Made by a program: the position numbers and the translations under genes
Notes under the pieces: model-generated
The model's database searches: none
Told to the model about the DNA's origin: nothing
Seen by the model: only the letters and a program-made list of their open reading frames with translations
DNA from: Micromonospora sp. MW-13
Lineage (GTDB): Bacteria > Actinomycetota > Actinomycetes > Mycobacteriales > Micromonosporaceae
Assembly: GCF_003434305.1 (NCBI RefSeq)
Contig: NZ_QKKX01000009.1
Coordinates: 744,001-808,000, forward strand
Direction of reading: 5' to 3'
Length of the DNA stretch: 64,000 bases
Part shown: positions 62,951 through 64,000 of the stretch, piece by piece
Layout of the letters: each line of letters opens with the position of its first letter
How positions within the stretch are numbered: the stretch's first letter is position 1

Positions 62951-63955
62951 ATGCCGACCGACACCGTCCTGCGCGAGCTGCTCGTCCGACAGCTCGACGC
63001 CTGGTTGCCCGTGGCGCTGCACCGCGCCCGGCGGGCCACCCTCGCCCTGGCGTACGCCGGGACCGACGCGGGGGGCGCGGACGCCGCGCTGCGGGCGGTG
63101 GCGGACCTCGCCGACCGGCTGCGCGGGTTCCGGCTGACCGTCCTGGTGCTGGCCGAGGGCGACGCGGCGCTGCCGGCCCGGCTGGGCGCGGTCGAGGCGA
63201 CCCTGCCCGCCGAGGTGGCCGTGCACGTCATGCCCGGCGACCCGGGGCGGCTGCCGGTCGCGCTCAAGGCGGCCGGGGCGGCCGGCGCGCCGCTGCTGAC
63301 GGTGGTCCACGGCGCGGACCCGACGCCGGCCCTGCTGGCCGCCGCCCGCACCGGCCGCCCGGCCGACCTGCTGCTGGTCACCGGCCCCGGCGCGCCCCTG
63401 CGGCCGGTGCTGGACGCGGCCGGCTTCCCGCTGGTGGCCGAGGTCGACCTGGTCGCGCCGGCCGAGGCCGGCCCGGTCTCGGCGGTCGGCGAGACGGCGG
63501 CCGGCCTGGCACAGGCGACGATGGCGACGGCGGGGAAGACGGCCGACGCGACCCCGCCCGGCGGGACCGTCGAGGGGCGGCGGGTCGCGTTCGCGACCGC
63601 GTCGGACCGCAGCCTCCAGGCGTTCAAGGACGCGCTCTGGGCCGTGAGGCCCACCCCCGGCCTGCGCTACCGCGACCCGGCCGACCCGCAGGGCCGGTCC
63701 CTCGCCGCAGGGCCGGAGCCGGACCCGGGCCCGCTGGGCCGGGAGCTGCTCGCCGAGCTTCGTCGCCGCGGCCCGCGTACGGTCACCGAGCTGCGCCGGC
63801 ACGCCCTCACCGCGACGCCCTACCGGGCCGCCGACGCGACCCGGGCGGTGACCGGCCTGCTCGACTCCGGTGCGGTGACCCGCGCCCCGGAGCACGGCCG
63901 GCTCGGCGGGGACGTGGTGATCAGCGCCGGGCCGGGCGGCGGGTCAGCTGCTTGA
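62951..63955 (+). CDS. hypothetical protein (TcmP-like C-terminal region)
   Basis: A 334-residue protein with no clear family. The first 200 residues are Ala/Leu-rich with alternating hydrophobic strands (LTVLVLAEGDA, LLTVVHGADPTPALLAA), reminiscent of an alpha/beta fold with lost catalytic motifs. The last 120 residues have SLQAFKDALWAVRPTPGLRY, RELLAELRRRGPRTVTELRR and ATRAVTGLLDSGAVTR, resembling the C-terminal winged-helix region of three-Cys-motif partner (TcmP) proteins. ATG 62951 lies 6 bases after TAGAAC (62939-62944). Function unknown. Confidence 0.7.
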   Translation: MPTDTVLRELLVRQLDAWLPVALHRARRATLALAYAGTDAGGADAALRAVADLADRLRGFRLTVLVLAEGDAALPARLGAVEATLPAEVAVHVMPGDPGRLPVALKAAGAAGAPLLTVVHGADPTPALLAAARTGRPADLLLVTGPGAPLRPVLDAAGFPLVAEVDLVAPAEAGPVSAVGETAAGLAQATMATAGKTADATPPGGTVEGRRVAFATASDRSLQAFKDALWAVRPTPGLRYRDPADPQGRSLAAGPEPDPGPLGRELLAELRRRGPRTVTELRRHALTATPYRAADATRAVTGLLDSGAVTRAPEHGRLGGDVVISAGPGGGSAA

Positions 63956-64000
63956 GCACGATGGACACCCCGGTGGCGACCACGCCGATGCTGAAGACCA
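63921..64000 (-). CDS. C-terminal end of a membrane protein (partial)
   Basis: The minus strand from the right edge reads VFSIGVVATGVSIVLKQLTR and ends PARR at TGA 63921-63923: a hydrophobic helix and basic tail. The gene continues right of the window. It overlaps the preceding gene's end by 35 bases tail-to-tail. Too short to identify. Confidence 0.5.
   Translation of the reverse strand, partial: VFSIGVVATGVSIVLKQLTRRPARR

Overview
The window is very GC-rich, almost fully coding and actinobacterial. Gene content (ACT-GNAT acetyltransferase, BsaP beside BioB, DevR/DevS, F420-dependent LLM oxidoreductase, HelD-type helicase, sortase-anchored surface proteins, a cellobiose operon with CebR/CelR-type operators) and codon use point to Micromonosporaceae, most likely Micromonospora or a close relative. 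This assignment is inference. No phage, IS element, CRISPR array or rRNA operon was seen.

Layout. 0-6.6 kb: end of a pyrimidine-reductase-like gene, then a cello-oligosaccharide uptake operon (binding lipoprotein, two permeases, GH1 beta-glucosidase, LacI regulator) behind two LacI-type operators. 6.7-13 kb: acyl-CoA dehydrogenase plus phosphotransferase, two ACT-domain genes (one ACT-GNAT) and an aldehyde dehydrogenase. 13.4-18.5 kb: an LPxTG surface protein, then biotin genes bioB-bsaP-GNAT facing away from bioF-bioD. 18.5-22.8 kb: NarL-type two-component system and a convergent ABC exporter sharing a promoter motif. 23-26 kb: P450, methyltransferase, TetR. 26.2-27.3 kb: five tRNA genes (Gly, Cys, Val; then Gly and Val again) around a DUF6458 gene. 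27.5-30.4 kb: recQ and an epimerase-like gene.

30.4-42.0 kb is a hypoxia/redox island: two Acg-like nitroreductases, orthologues of DevR and DevS keeping the key residues at the mycobacterial positions, a P1B-type ATPase with a C-terminal hemerythrin domain, two tandem universal stress proteins and a phosphoketolase. DosR/DevR-like boxes lie in front of several of these, so the block looks like a local DevR regulon.

42.2-48.6 kb: a small HTH protein and a stand-alone Clp N-domain protein behind twin palindromic operators, then a lipid kinase, YihY, a double PAP2 phosphatase, an EEP hydrolase and a protein built of 11-12-residue proline repeats. 48.7-51.4 kb: LLM oxidoreductase and a secreted GH5_8 mannanase with CBM2. 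51.5-54.6 kb is a worn accessory stretch: a chimeric pseudogene (GH36 alpha-galactosidase joined to a sigma-factor tail), an ice-binding-like protein with a collagen-like stalk and LPxTG anchor, and a frameshifted membrane-protein gene. 54.6-64 kb: Spo0M-like protein, small proteins, HelD helicase, SGNH hydrolase, TPR/FN3 protein, MarR with a divergent VOC gene, and two genes at the right edge.

Across the window at least thirteen start codons lie 6-7 bases after a TANNNT-like -10 box with no Shine-Dalgarno. These are predicted leaderless genes, and this pattern was used to choose several starts.
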